Of a stretch of 53,399 nt of DNA, positions 25,425 through 34,654 are shown piece after piece. The position numbers were made by a program, and so were the translations under genes. The stretch is taken from the NCBI GenBank assembly GCA_947467435.1, contig CANIIA010000001.1, forward strand, positions 1 through 53,399, read 5' to 3'. The notes under the pieces were generated by a model. It worked only from the letters and a program-made list of their open reading frames with translations. It did not search any database and was not told where the DNA came from. Each line of letters starts with the position of its first letter. Position 1 is the first letter of the stretch. The stretch is from Betaproteobacteria bacterium (GTDB taxonomy: Bacteria > Pseudomonadota > Gammaproteobacteria > Burkholderiales > SG8-39).

Positions 25425-26393
25425 TTGACTAACGCGCATCAACACACATTGAATACACCCGCTTACCGTACTTGGGGATTGATCCTCGCGCTTGCCGGCG
25501 TGGTTGGATTTTCTTTTCGCCCGATCTTAATCAAGCTGTGTTACGCCGAGCATACGATCTCGCCGGTCACCTTGTTATTTTTACGCATGGGTCTATCGCT
25601 ACCAGTGTTTGCGTTTGTGGCCTGGTGGTTATCGCGTGATCAATTACAACACGCCGCCACCCAAGCGGGCAGCCACACCTCGGCCGCGTTACGTGGTCGC
25701 GATTGGCTCGCATTGTTAGGTTTAGGATTTATTGGCTACTACGCGGCAAGTTTTTTAGATTTTATTGGGCTGCAATACATTGGCGCGGGCTTGGGTCGGT
25801 TAATTGGATTTTTGTATCCGACCATGGTGTTGGCGCTCTCGTTTTTGTTTTTACATAAACGCCCCACCCGGCGCGAACTCGCCGCGCTATTCATGACTTA
25901 CGCGGGGGTGGCCTTGGTGGTTTCTGGCCAACTGGGTGCCACGGGCGAAGACCGTTGGTTTATTTTTGGCGTGCTCTTATGCATGTCAAACGCACTGTGT
26001 TATGCAATTTACTTAGTCGCTGGCAGCGCACTAACAAAACGCATCGGCTCGATGCGTTTTACCGCGTGGACCATGATCGTAGCAACCGCACCTGCCACGG
26101 TGCAATTCTTCATCCTCGAGCCACTGAGCGCATTAGCGCTACCTGCACAAGCTTGGATCTATATTCTGATCATGGTCGTATTTGCCACGATTTTGCCGGT
26201 GTTTATGGTGGCGGAAGCACTCAAACGTATTGGTGCAAATCACTTCGCACTGATCGGTGCCGTCAGTCCGGTGGTCACCGTACTGGCTGGCGCCTTGGGT
26301 CTGGATGAACCACTCACGCTACTGCAAATCGCTGGCGGTACGTTGGTCATTAGCGGCGTGTTACTGGTGTCGATAAAACCCAAAGCGACTTAA
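25425..26393 (+). CDS. DMT superfamily (EamA) transporter
   Basis: This 322-residue protein has ten predicted helices in two EamA repeats ('ALAGVVGFSFRPILIKL' to 'TYAGVALVVSGQ', and 'LLCMSNALCYAIYLV' to 'GGTLVISGVLLVSIKP'). Family members export metabolites or amino acids; the substrate cannot be read from sequence. No ATG gives a full first helix, so the TTG at 25425 is the likely start, with an AAGG about 18 bases upstream. A terminator follows at 26413. Confidence 0.85.
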   Translation: MTNAHQHTLNTPAYRTWGLILALAGVVGFSFRPILIKLCYAEHTISPVTLLFLRMGLSLPVFAFVAWWLSRDQLQHAATQAGSHTSAALRGRDWLALLGLGFIGYYAASFLDFIGLQYIGAGLGRLIGFLYPTMVLALSFLFLHKRPTRRELAALFMTYAGVALVVSGQLGATGEDRWFIFGVLLCMSNALCYAIYLVAGSALTKRIGSMRFTAWTMIVATAPATVQFFILEPLSALALPAQAWIYILIMVVFATILPVFMVAEALKRIGANHFALIGAVSPVVTVLAGALGLDEPLTLLQIAGGTLVISGVLLVSIKPKAT

Positions 26394-26412
26394 TACGCAG
26401 TACGTTTTTTTA

Positions 26413-26443
26413 GTCGACGCAACGCTTTGCATCGACGTTTTTT
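26413..26443 (+). terminator. Terminator after the DMT transporter
   Basis: GTCGA/TCGAC outer arms and GCAA/TTGC inner arms around CGCT, with one mismatch between them, form a stem at 26413-26436. T6 follows after one G. It lies between the transporter gene and ybiT. Confidence 0.65.
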
Positions 26444-26464
26444 GTTCTGTCCAGATAAGGCAAC

Positions 26465-28060
26465 ATGATCACCACCTCCGGTATCACCATGCAATTCGGC
26501 GCAAAGCCGCTCTTTGAAAACGTCTCCGTGAAGTTCGGTGGCGGTCACCGCTACGGCTTGATTGGCGCCAATGGCAGTGGAAAATCCACGTTCATGAAAA
26601 TTTTGGGAGGCGAGCTCGAGCCCAGCGCAGGGAACGTGAGCATTGATGCAGGCGAACGCATCGGCCGCTTACGCCAAGATCAATTTGCTTATGAAGACGT
26701 GCGTGTGTTGGATGTGGTGTTGCAAGGTCATGAGGCCCTGTGGCAAGCCGCAGCGGAACGCGATGCCATTTATGCCAACGCGGATGCCACCGAAGATGAC
26801 TATATGCGCGCAGCCGAACTCGAAGCAAAGTTTGCAGAGTACGGTGGTTACGATGCGGAAAGTCGTGCCGCCGCCTTGCTTGCCGGCGTTGGGATTCAAG
26901 AGGCGTTACACCAAGGACCGATGAGTGCGGTGGCACCAGGCTGGAAGTTACGTGTGCTGCTCGCGCAAGCGTTGTTTGCTAATCCAGATATTTTGTTACT
27001 CGATGAGCCCACCAATAATCTAGACATCAATACCATTCGTTGGCTTGAAGATACGCTAGAACAAAGTCAAAGTACGATCGTGATTATTTCGCACGATCGA
27101 CATTTTTTAAATAGCGTATGTACGCATATGGCTGACCTAGATTACGGTGCGATTCGGATTTATCCGGGCAGCTACGATGACTACATGCTGGCAGCCACAC
27201 AAGCACGTACTCAGGCTGCCAATGCCAACGCCAAAGCCAAAGAACGAATCGCCGATCTACAAGACTTCGTGCGTCGATTTTCAGCTAACAAATCCAAAGC
27301 GCGGCAAGCAACATCACGGCAAAAGCTGATCGAAAAAATAAAAGTCGAAGACGTAAAGCCTTCTTCGCGCCAATATCCGTTTATTCGTTTTGAGTACGAT
27401 GAAAAAGAAAAAATTCACCGTCAAGCCGTCACGGTCGAAAAGTTAAGCAAAGGCTACGACCGTGCGTTGTTCAACGATTTCAGTATCACCATCGATGCGG
27501 GTGAAAAGGTGGCCATTATTGGCACCAATGGTGTGGGTAAAACCACACTCTTACGTTGCTTATGGGGTGATCTAGAGCCCGACCATGGCAGTGTCAAATG
27601 GACCGATAAAGCGCGCCCTGGTTATTGTGGACAAGAACACGCCGCTGATTTTCCGCATGAAGAAACACTCACCGAATGGATGGGCCAATGGAAAGCGCCT
27701 GGCGAAGAAGATCAAGTTGTGCGCAGCACGCTCGGCAGGCTGCTGTTTTCTGGGGATGACGTTGGTAAGTCGGTCAAGGTGGTTTCAGGCGGTGAAGCGC
27801 AGCGCTTAATGTTTGGCAAGCTCATGCTCACGCGGCCCAATGTATTGTTGATGGATGAACCCACCAATCACTTGGACATGGAATCCATCGAATCTCTAAA
27901 CACGGCACTCGACAAATATGCCGGCACACTGATTTTTGTCTCGCATGATCGCGAATTTGTTGCCTCATTGGCCACGCGCATCTTAGATATCAAGCCAGAA
28001 GGCATTGTGGATTTTCGCGGCACGTACGATGAATATTTATTAGCAAGTGGTGTGCAGTAA
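26465..28060 (+). CDS. ybiT: ABC-F family ATPase YbiT
   Basis: This 531-residue soluble protein has two ABC domains and no membrane part. It follows E. coli YbiT closely from the start ('[20 protein letters not shown]'). It has Walker A motifs 'GANGSGKS' (about 36-43) and 'GTNGVGKT' (about 352-359), Walker B '[12 protein letters not shown]' and '[12 protein letters not shown]', and an inter-domain linker at about 240-300. As in YbiT, the first signature is degenerate ('VAPGWKLRV'); the second reads 'VSGGEAQRL'. ABC-F proteins act on ribosomes. A good AAGG ribosome binding site precedes the ATG. Confidence 0.95.
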   Translation: MITTSGITMQFGAKPLFENVSVKFGGGHRYGLIGANGSGKSTFMKILGGELEPSAGNVSIDAGERIGRLRQDQFAYEDVRVLDVVLQGHEALWQAAAERDAIYANADATEDDYMRAAELEAKFAEYGGYDAESRAAALLAGVGIQEALHQGPMSAVAPGWKLRVLLAQALFANPDILLLDEPTNNLDINTIRWLEDTLEQSQSTIVIISHDRHFLNSVCTHMADLDYGAIRIYPGSYDDYMLAATQARTQAANANAKAKERIADLQDFVRRFSANKSKARQATSRQKLIEKIKVEDVKPSSRQYPFIRFEYDEKEKIHRQAVTVEKLSKGYDRALFNDFSITIDAGEKVAIIGTNGVGKTTLLRCLWGDLEPDHGSVKWTDKARPGYCGQEHAADFPHEETLTEWMGQWKAPGEEDQVVRSTLGRLLFSGDDVGKSVKVVSGGEAQRLMFGKLMLTRPNVLLMDEPTNHLDMESIESLNTALDKYAGTLIFVSHDREFVASLATRILDIKPEGIVDFRGTYDEYLLASGVQ

Positions 28061-28123
28061 ACACGGTTGTACTCAATTCAAATCCAGACGAACCAACCCC
28101 TCGGTTAAGAAAGGTAGATTGCT

Positions 28124-28906
28124 ATGGATATGGGATTACGCGGAAAAACCGCACTGGTTACGGCCGGTAGCAAAGGCTTGGGCAAAGGCTGCGCGATGGC
28201 ATTGGCGGCAGAAGGCGTCAACCTCGTCATTACTGCGCGTGGTGCTGAAGCCTTAACGCGCACGGCAGAAGAACTACGCAGTACTTATGGCGTCACCGTG
28301 CATACGGTTGTTGGTGATATCACCAGCGAGGCGGGTCGTGCCGCAGCGCTTGCTGCTTGTCCTACACCGGATATTTTGGTGAACAACGCGGGCGGTCCGC
28401 CGCCCGGTGATTTTCGCGAATGGGATCGTGAGGCTTGGGTCAATGCCGTCGATGCCAATATGATTACACCTATTTTGCTAATACGCAGTGTTGTCGATGG
28501 CATGATCGCGCGACGATTTGGTCGGATCGTTAACATCACATCGGGCTCAGTGAAATTTCCTATTCCCGAACTGGGTTTATCGAATGGTGCGCGCGCGGGT
28601 TTAACTGGATTTATTGCTGGGCTGTCACGCACGACCGTCAAACATAACGTGACCATCAATGGGTTACTACCAGGCCCGTTTGATACCGATCGTCTACGCG
28701 CTAATTTTGAGTTCAACGCTAAAAAATCCGGTAAGAGTGCAGCCGATCTACGTGCTGCACGTGCAGCATCTAATCCGGCAGGACGCTTTGGTACCGTCGA
28801 AGAGTTTGGCGCGACTTGCGCTTTTTTGTGCAGCGTCCATGCTGGCTTTATCACCGGACAAAATCTACTGATGGACGGCGGCGCTTATCCTGGTACCTTT
28901 GGCTAA
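28124..28906 (+). CDS. SDR family oxidoreductase with altered active site
   Basis: This 260-residue Rossmann protein has the nucleotide motif 'TAGSKGLGKG' (about 14-23) and 'NNAGG'. The catalytic Ser region is 'ITSGS'. Where classical SDRs have Tyr-x-x-x-Lys, this protein reads Ser-Asn-Gly-Ala-Arg in 'LSNGARAGLTGF', so both the Tyr and the Lys are replaced. The same 'SNxAR' pattern is known in a beta-ketoacyl-reductase-like SDR subgroup (from memory). It is first in a plus-strand operon with a dioxygenase and a Bug receptor. The substrate is unknown. Confidence 0.87.
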   Translation: MDMGLRGKTALVTAGSKGLGKGCAMALAAEGVNLVITARGAEALTRTAEELRSTYGVTVHTVVGDITSEAGRAAALAACPTPDILVNNAGGPPPGDFREWDREAWVNAVDANMITPILLIRSVVDGMIARRFGRIVNITSGSVKFPIPELGLSNGARAGLTGFIAGLSRTTVKHNVTINGLLPGPFDTDRLRANFEFNAKKSGKSAADLRAARAASNPAGRFGTVEEFGATCAFLCSVHAGFITGQNLLMDGGAYPGTFG

Positions 28907-28940
28907 AATCATTCGACACACCCATTCGGAGGAGATTCGT

Positions 28941-30026
28941 ATGTCAGCCAGCGTTCAATCCGTGATTCAAGCCTCGCCACGACCGAGTGGGCCGATTGGC
29001 GGTCCAGCGGCGTGGAAGGGTCCTGACATGGATCGCTCACGCGACTGGTTACTACATTTTTCTGCGCAAGAACTTGCCGAACTCGATACTGCGATTCGCG
29101 CACACTTTGCCGCTGGTCGCGAAATGGGTGACATCACCGAAGCCACGTTTCAGTTACCCACATTACGTCAGAAACTTGCGCAGGTATTAGAACAAGTCAT
29201 CCATGGTTGCGGCTTTGCATTGTTGCGCGGGTTTGATGTGTCGCGCTACAGCACCGCAGAAGCAGCAGTGGCGTATTTAGGTGTGGGTGCGCATTTGGGA
29301 AGCTTCCGTTCGCAAAATGCCAAGGGGCACTTATTGGGTCACGTGCGTGATTTGGGTTTAGATATCCGTCAACCCACCACGCGCTATTACCAAACCAATC
29401 GTGAATTGGAATACCACACTGATTCGTGCGATATCGTTGGCTTGTTGTGTTTAAAGACGTCGAAGTCTGGTGGCGAAAGTCGCTTAGTAAGTTCGGTCAC
29501 CCTACACGATGAAATGTACCGTCGTCGTCCCGATCTTTGGGAGCAGCTATTCAACCCCTTTCCCACGGATCGTCGCGGCGAAATTCCAACCGGGATGTTG
29601 CCTTGGTTTGAATTGCCCGTCTTCAATTGGTATCAAGGCGAGCTCTCAACAATTTATGCGGGCCAATACATTCGCTCAGCGCAAGAAAATTTTCCGCAAG
29701 CGCGTCGACTCACTGCCCTAGAGATCGAAGCGTTAGCCTATTTGGATACGCTCTCCAACGATCCAACGCTCAATCTCACGATGGAATTCAAACCCGGTGA
29801 TATGCAGTTTGTGCACAACCACCAGATGCTCCATAGCCGCACCGATTTTGAAGACTGGCCCGAGATTGAAAAGCGACGCCACTTATTGCGCTTGTGGCTC
29901 GCCCCGCATGGCGCTCGTCAATTACCGCCTGCGTATGGGCAACGCTATGGCTCAATCGAACCGGGCAATCGTGGCGGCATCATCACTAAAGAAACCAAAC
30001 TCACTTTTGTGTTGGAGCCGCAATGA
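28941..30026 (+). CDS. TauD/TfdA-like 2-oxoglutarate/Fe(II) dioxygenase
   Basis: This protein of about 361 residues has the TauD/TfdA fold. The iron ligands are likely the His and Asp of 'YHTDSCD' and the His of 'HNHQMLHSRTDF'; the Arg in 'RRHLLRLWLAPHG' would bind 2-oxoglutarate. I chose the ATG at 28941 because GGAGGAG precedes it; the start at 28899 would overlap the SDR gene. The stop overlaps the next start as ATGA. TauD/TfdA enzymes hydroxylate small organic acids such as taurine or aryloxyacetates; the substrate here is unknown. Confidence 0.9.
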   Translation: MSASVQSVIQASPRPSGPIGGPAAWKGPDMDRSRDWLLHFSAQELAELDTAIRAHFAAGREMGDITEATFQLPTLRQKLAQVLEQVIHGCGFALLRGFDVSRYSTAEAAVAYLGVGAHLGSFRSQNAKGHLLGHVRDLGLDIRQPTTRYYQTNRELEYHTDSCDIVGLLCLKTSKSGGESRLVSSVTLHDEMYRRRPDLWEQLFNPFPTDRRGEIPTGMLPWFELPVFNWYQGELSTIYAGQYIRSAQENFPQARRLTALEIEALAYLDTLSNDPTLNLTMEFKPGDMQFVHNHQMLHSRTDFEDWPEIEKRRHLLRLWLAPHGARQLPPAYGQRYGSIEPGNRGGIITKETKLTFVLEPQ

Positions 30027-31015
30027 GCCGCGCACGTCAGCTCGTCCGACGTCAACTCTTGCAGGCCGGATTAGCGGCCAGCGCATTAGCGATTGCCCCC
30101 CGCGTGATTGGACAAGAACCCTTTCCCAATAAACGCATTCGGTTGTTGGTGGGCTTTCAACCGGGCGGTATTGTCGATACGTTAGCGCGTTTGTTGGCAG
30201 AGCGTTTACAGAAAAATTTGGGGCAACCAGTCGTCGTCGAAAATCGACCGGGGGCAGGTGCTAATTTAGCTACCGGCCTTGTCGCACGTGCTAAAGGCGA
30301 TCCGTATACCTTGTTACTTGGCAGCAGTGGGCCATTGGCCATTAGCCCCATCATGGAAAGTAATTTGGGCTTTGATCCGCTCACCGATTTAACGCCGATT
30401 AGTTTGATCGCGAAAACACCGTTAGTCGTGGTGGTGTCGAGTGCCTCACCGCATCGTGATTTAGCTGCGCTTACTCAAGCTTTGCGTAAAACCGGACAAG
30501 ATGTGCTCTATCCAACGCCCGGTGTGGGTTCGCCGCAATTACTCGCGCAAGAAGCCTACCGACAGCGCGCAGGTTTTCCAGCAACGCCGGTGCACTTTAA
30601 TAGCAGCCCGCCTGCAATCCTGTCGATTTTGTCTGGCGAGATGCCATTCACGATCGAGAATCCATTATTGGTGTTGCCGCAAATTCGCGCAGGCAAAATG
30701 CGCGCACTCGCCGTCACCAGTCGTCAACGTGCACCGCTGTTACCCGAGGTGCCTACCATGATCGAGTCTGGTTACGATGATTTTGAAGCGGGTGGTTGGT
30801 ATAGCCTGATGGCCCCTGCAGGCATCCCTGCCGATGTCGTGAATCGACTACACACCGAAACGCTCAACGCATTACGCGAACCAGAAATGGCCCGACGTAT
30901 CGCCGACATGGCATCCCCAAACATTTCAAGTACGCCAGAGGAATTGCGTGCGTGGATTGTGAGTGAAATGCAGCGCTGGCGCAGTGTATTAAGCGGTGGT
31001 GCGAAAAAATCTTAA
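30023..31015 (+). CDS. Bug family solute-binding protein with Tat-like signal
   Basis: This 330-residue periplasmic receptor belongs to the Bug (tripartite tricarboxylate transporter substrate-binding, TctC-like) family. It shows 'IRLLVGFQPGGIVDTLARLLAE', 'QPVVVENRPGAGANLATG' and 'LRALAVTSRQRAPLLPEVPTMIESG'-like motifs. The N-terminus 'VRRQLLQAGLAASALAIAP' has a twin-arginine pair, suggesting Tat export. It is translationally coupled to the dioxygenase, so it may bind the compound that the dioxygenase attacks. No TctA or TctB membrane genes are in the window. Confidence 0.92.
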   Translation: MSRARQLVRRQLLQAGLAASALAIAPRVIGQEPFPNKRIRLLVGFQPGGIVDTLARLLAERLQKNLGQPVVVENRPGAGANLATGLVARAKGDPYTLLLGSSGPLAISPIMESNLGFDPLTDLTPISLIAKTPLVVVVSSASPHRDLAALTQALRKTGQDVLYPTPGVGSPQLLAQEAYRQRAGFPATPVHFNSSPPAILSILSGEMPFTIENPLLVLPQIRAGKMRALAVTSRQRAPLLPEVPTMIESGYDDFEAGGWYSLMAPAGIPADVVNRLHTETLNALREPEMARRIADMASPNISSTPEELRAWIVSEMQRWRSVLSGGAKKS

Positions 31016-31049
31016 CGCGGTGATCAACGCAACAAGCAAGGGGTTGCGC

Positions 31050-31517
31050 TCAACACAGCGTTAAGCGCATCGCTCGCATCACAGAAAATTCAAACCCTTC
31101 AGCAGCGTAGATCGCTTGTGCGGCTGCGTTGCCTGGATCGGTCAATAGCGTTAAACGTAAAACGCCCGCATCACGTGCCGCACAAACGGCATAGCGCAAC
31201 AACGCCGCACCGATACCTTGTCCACGACAGTCGGGCAACAGCACCATGTCCTCCAGCCAAGCGGCTTGACCACCGCTAGCTGTACTCACGGTATACAGTG
31301 TACTCACCATGCCGATCACTTCATTCGAACGGCGCGCAACATAAATACAACCGCGTTGTCGGTCTTCGAGAATCATGCGCAATGCACGCTGCTGTTTTTC
31401 GGTATCCGGTAAGAAATCTGCTTCTTGCGTAAACAACAGCGCAAGCAAACCGGTCAGCGCGGGCAAATCGTCAAGCGTGGCGAAATCAAACCGCAGGTCG
31501 GGTGGGGATGAAGACAT
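31050..31517 (-). CDS. GNAT family N-acetyltransferase
   Basis: This protein of about 155 residues has the GNAT fold. The acetyl-CoA loop is 'LLPDCRGQGIGAALLRYA' (about 95-112, the R-x-x-G-x-G type), preceded by 'WLEDMVL' and followed by 'LTLLTDPGNAAAQAIYAAEGFE'. The acceptor substrate cannot be predicted. The start is uncertain between the ATG at 31517 and a GTG at 31541. It converges with the Tat-exported Bug gene. Confidence 0.87.
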   Translation of the reverse strand: MSSSPPDLRFDFATLDDLPALTGLLALLFTQEADFLPDTEKQQRALRMILEDRQRGCIYVARRSNEVIGMVSTLYTVSTASGGQAAWLEDMVLLPDCRGQGIGAALLRYAVCAARDAGVLRLTLLTDPGNAAAQAIYAAEGFEFSVMRAMRLTLC

Positions 31518-31567
31518 ACGAAATGAAGATCGCGAAGTCACCGATCAATGCACGTTGTCACAAAAAA

Positions 31568-32545
31568 TTATTCGGCGACGATGCCTGCACGTTTGATCAC
31601 CGGCCCCCATTTATCGTGCTCAGCCTTCACGAAAGCAGCAAATTGTTCTGGCGTACCTTGTAGTACTTCGGCACCGCGGCTCGTCAGCTGTTCGCGCACT
31701 TCAGGTTGCTGTGTCACCTTATTTAGGGCCGCGTTAATACGCAACACGATATCGCGTGGTGTTGCAGCTGGTGCGGCCAAACCAAACCATGCGGTGACTT
31801 CATACCCCTTGATTCCAGCTTCATCCAGCGTCGGTAAATCCGGAAAAATACTGGTACGTTTTAAGCTCGTCACACCCAACGCGCGAAGCTTGCCTGATTT
31901 GATGTTGCCCACTTGCGGTGGCAAGTTATCGAACATGAGTTGCGTTTCATTAGCGAGTAAAGACGCGGTGGCTGGGCCCGAACCACGAAAAGGAATGTGC
32001 AACACAAACGTGCGCGTCATATCTTTCATGAGCTCCATCGACAGTTGCGGCGAGGTGCCGTAACCATTGGAGGCGTAATTAAATTTACCTGGGGCAGCGC
32101 GCAAGACCGTGACTGCATCGCGCACCGATTGCGCCGGGAAACCCGGATGTACTAACCAAACGTTGGGCACCTTGCCATACAGTCCAACGTACGCAAGATC
32201 TTGTAGCGGACGGTAGTTCAGCTTGGCATACATGTGCGCACTGTTACCTAGCGATGGATTAGCCAACAGCAAGGTGTAGCCATCTGCAGGCGCACGCGCC
32301 ACCGCCTCTGCCCCAACGTTTCCGCCTGCACCCGAACGATTTTCAATGACCACTGGCTGACCGATTTCTTTTTGTAGCGCGGGTTGAATCAAGCGAGCCA
32401 CTAAATCAATCATGCCACCGGGTGGGTAGGGCACCAGAATCGTGATGCTGCGGTTCGGAAACGATTGCGCTGATGCGAGGGTGGCGATACTCAAGAGCGC
32501 AGCGCTGACGATCCATTTGATTTGATGCAAACCGATGTGATTCAT
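31568..32545 (-). CDS. Bug family solute-binding protein (Sec-exported)
   Basis: This 325-residue periplasmic receptor of the Bug/TctC family has a Sec signal peptide (cut near 'ASAQS', residue 26). Typical motifs are 'ITILVPYPPGGMIDLVARLI', 'QPVVIENRSGAGGNVGAEAVA' and 'GYEVTAWFGLAAPAATP'. A strong AGGAGG ribosome binding site precedes the ATG. It is transcribed opposite to the other Bug gene and has no transporter partners nearby. The ligand is unknown; the family binds carboxylates and related compounds. Confidence 0.93.
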   Translation of the reverse strand: MNHIGLHQIKWIVSAALLSIATLASAQSFPNRSITILVPYPPGGMIDLVARLIQPALQKEIGQPVVIENRSGAGGNVGAEAVARAPADGYTLLLANPSLGNSAHMYAKLNYRPLQDLAYVGLYGKVPNVWLVHPGFPAQSVRDAVTVLRAAPGKFNYASNGYGTSPQLSMELMKDMTRTFVLHIPFRGSGPATASLLANETQLMFDNLPPQVGNIKSGKLRALGVTSLKRTSIFPDLPTLDEAGIKGYEVTAWFGLAAPAATPRDIVLRINAALNKVTQQPEVREQLTSRGAEVLQGTPEQFAAFVKAEHDKWGPVIKRAGIVAE

Positions 32546-32597
32546 CCCACCCTCCTAGGCATCAATACTTGCGATTACTTTGTGTTCTAGCGTTTGT

Positions 32598-34598
32598 TTA
32601 GTGTTTCAGTATGCGCAGTAAATTATAGAAATCATCGGTAAACGTCGGCAAGCTCTCACGTGCAGGCGCCGGTTTTGCCACCGCACTAATGAGTGGTGAT
32701 GCCAGTAAGGCCGCATTTTTTGTGACGATGACTTGATCGGTGGTTCCCGTCCAATAGTCTTCGCCTTCAGCCCAATCGCTGACCCATGCTGTTTGCATAC
32801 CAAATTCATCGGCTAAGCGTCGAATCACCGGCATTAAATCCACAAATCGATTCGTGGCTTGAAACACGATCACGCCATCAGGCTTGAGGTGCTTCACGTA
32901 CACCGCCATGGCTTCGCGGGTAATTAAATGCATCGGAATCGAATCCCCGGAAAACGCATCGATCGCCAATACATCATAACCCCGCGGCGCTTCTCGCTCG
33001 AGCGCTAAGCGCCCATCACCGAGCACAACTTCGAGCTTAGCCGGCGTATCACGCATGAAGCTGAATTCGCGTTTGGCAATGTCCACCACGATTGGATCAA
33101 TCTCATAAAACACCCAAGCGTCTCCAGCACGACTGTGCGCGAGCAAAGCACCCGCACCCAAGCCAATCACGCCAACGTTTCGAGGTGCATTCATGCTTTG
33201 AAACAAACGCCCGTACGCACTTGTTCGACCGAAATAGCTGCTCGGCTCCATGCGTTTTTCAGCCTCCATGCGCTGACCACCATGGTTAATTCCGCCGTGG
33301 TACATCACACGAAATGCGCTCGGATCAGTCCAATCACGGGTACGCACGACGCCATAAAAATTTCGTGCCATTTCACGCACGCCGTAGTTGTAATAGTTGA
33401 TCGCCTGGCCATTCAGCACAACGACCGCCACGAGCACCGCAACAGCGGTCGCACGCCATAACAAATGAACGCCACTGATTCGGATCACCAGAAGTGCGCC
33501 CAAGATCGCCAGCACAATGTGCATTTCGTAATAGCCCTTGAGCACCAACGGGGCAATGATGGCAACCAACAGCGCGCCCAGCGCACCACCAATTGAAATC
33601 ATTAGGTAATACAGGGTGAGATGACGTGGGTCGGGCTTCAAGCGTGCGAGTTCACCATGACAAAACATGCACGAAACAAACATCCCCAAAGCGAATACTG
33701 GCGCAGCAAATTTTAAGTCAATCGAATCTACCATCGCGGCCATACTGAGTAACGCGATACCCAAGAGCGGCATAAAAATTTTGCGTAAGTACCAGCGCGG
33801 GTGATCAAAGCAAACAATGAACGTAATTAAATACAACGCCAGTGGCAGCACCCACAAAAACGGCACCGAAGCGATGTTTTGTGTGATGTGATTCGACACA
33901 GCGAGCAGCACGCAGGAACCCATCGCCGACAAAATCAGCCATTGCACTAAGGTGCCTGCTGCAATTGGTTTGGCAGGTGCTTGAGATTCTGTTTGTACTG
34001 CAGATAAATGCATCCCACCGCCACGCAACGAGAACACCCCCGTGGCTGCGCAAACCAACACAAACGCGGCGTACAACCATGACCACAGTCGCGCAGAATC
34101 TGCACCACCAAAAAACGGTTCAACCAACACCGGATAGCCAAGTAAGGCCAATAACGAGGCAAAGTTTGATAAAGCAAATAAGCGGTATGGCACGCTGGCA
34201 TTAAACCGTTGCCAGTACCACGCTTGTAACAGTGGCGTGGTGGTTGATAGCAACAAATACGGTAAACCGATCGTCAGCGTGAGTAGCCCAAAGATGCGCA
34301 AGATCGGGTCTTCATCGCCTGCTGGTTTCCAAGACACATCGGCAATGATGGGTAACACCGCCAACGAAATCACCAATAGCCCGATATGTACCCAGACTTG
34401 TTGACGCGGCTTGAGCCAACGCACGGATCCGTGGGCATAGGCATAACCCGCTAATAACGCGCTTTGAAAAAACAATAAACACGTTGTCCACACCGAGGCT
34501 GCGCCACCAAACCAAGGCAAGATTTGTTTCGCGATTAGCGGCTGCACAAGAAACAGCAAAAACGCAGAAAGAAAAATGGTGCAAGCGTAGGGCAGCAT
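32598..34598 (-). CDS. Membrane-fused spermidine synthase-like protein
   Basis: The 666-residue protein has an N-terminal membrane half with about twelve helices (residues 1-400) and a C-terminal domain like spermidine synthase (about 465-640). The latter shows 'GVIGLGAGALLAH' (the S-adenosyl ligand loop), 'YEIDPIVVDIA', 'VVLGDGRLAL' and 'YDVLAIDAFSGDSIP'. In true aminopropyltransferases the aspartates of the last motif bind the amine. Such membrane fusions are common in bacteria, but their product is not established. It lies 52 bp upstream of the Bug gene on the same strand. Confidence 0.85.
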   Translation of the reverse strand: MLPYACTIFLSAFLLFLVQPLIAKQILPWFGGAASVWTTCLLFFQSALLAGYAYAHGSVRWLKPRQQVWVHIGLLVISLAVLPIIADVSWKPAGDEDPILRIFGLLTLTIGLPYLLLSTTTPLLQAWYWQRFNASVPYRLFALSNFASLLALLGYPVLVEPFFGGADSARLWSWLYAAFVLVCAATGVFSLRGGGMHLSAVQTESQAPAKPIAAGTLVQWLILSAMGSCVLLAVSNHITQNIASVPFLWVLPLALYLITFIVCFDHPRWYLRKIFMPLLGIALLSMAAMVDSIDLKFAAPVFALGMFVSCMFCHGELARLKPDPRHLTLYYLMISIGGALGALLVAIIAPLVLKGYYEMHIVLAILGALLVIRISGVHLLWRATAVAVLVAVVVLNGQAINYYNYGVREMARNFYGVVRTRDWTDPSAFRVMYHGGINHGGQRMEAEKRMEPSSYFGRTSAYGRLFQSMNAPRNVGVIGLGAGALLAHSRAGDAWVFYEIDPIVVDIAKREFSFMRDTPAKLEVVLGDGRLALEREAPRGYDVLAIDAFSGDSIPMHLITREAMAVYVKHLKPDGVIVFQATNRFVDLMPVIRRLADEFGMQTAWVSDWAEGEDYWTGTTDQVIVTKNAALLASPLISAVAKPAPARESLPTFTDDFYNLLRILKH

Positions 34599-34654
34599 GA
34601 GATTCGTCCGGATAAAAATAGAGATGTGGGGGTATTGAGTGTGGCTTCTTAGCG

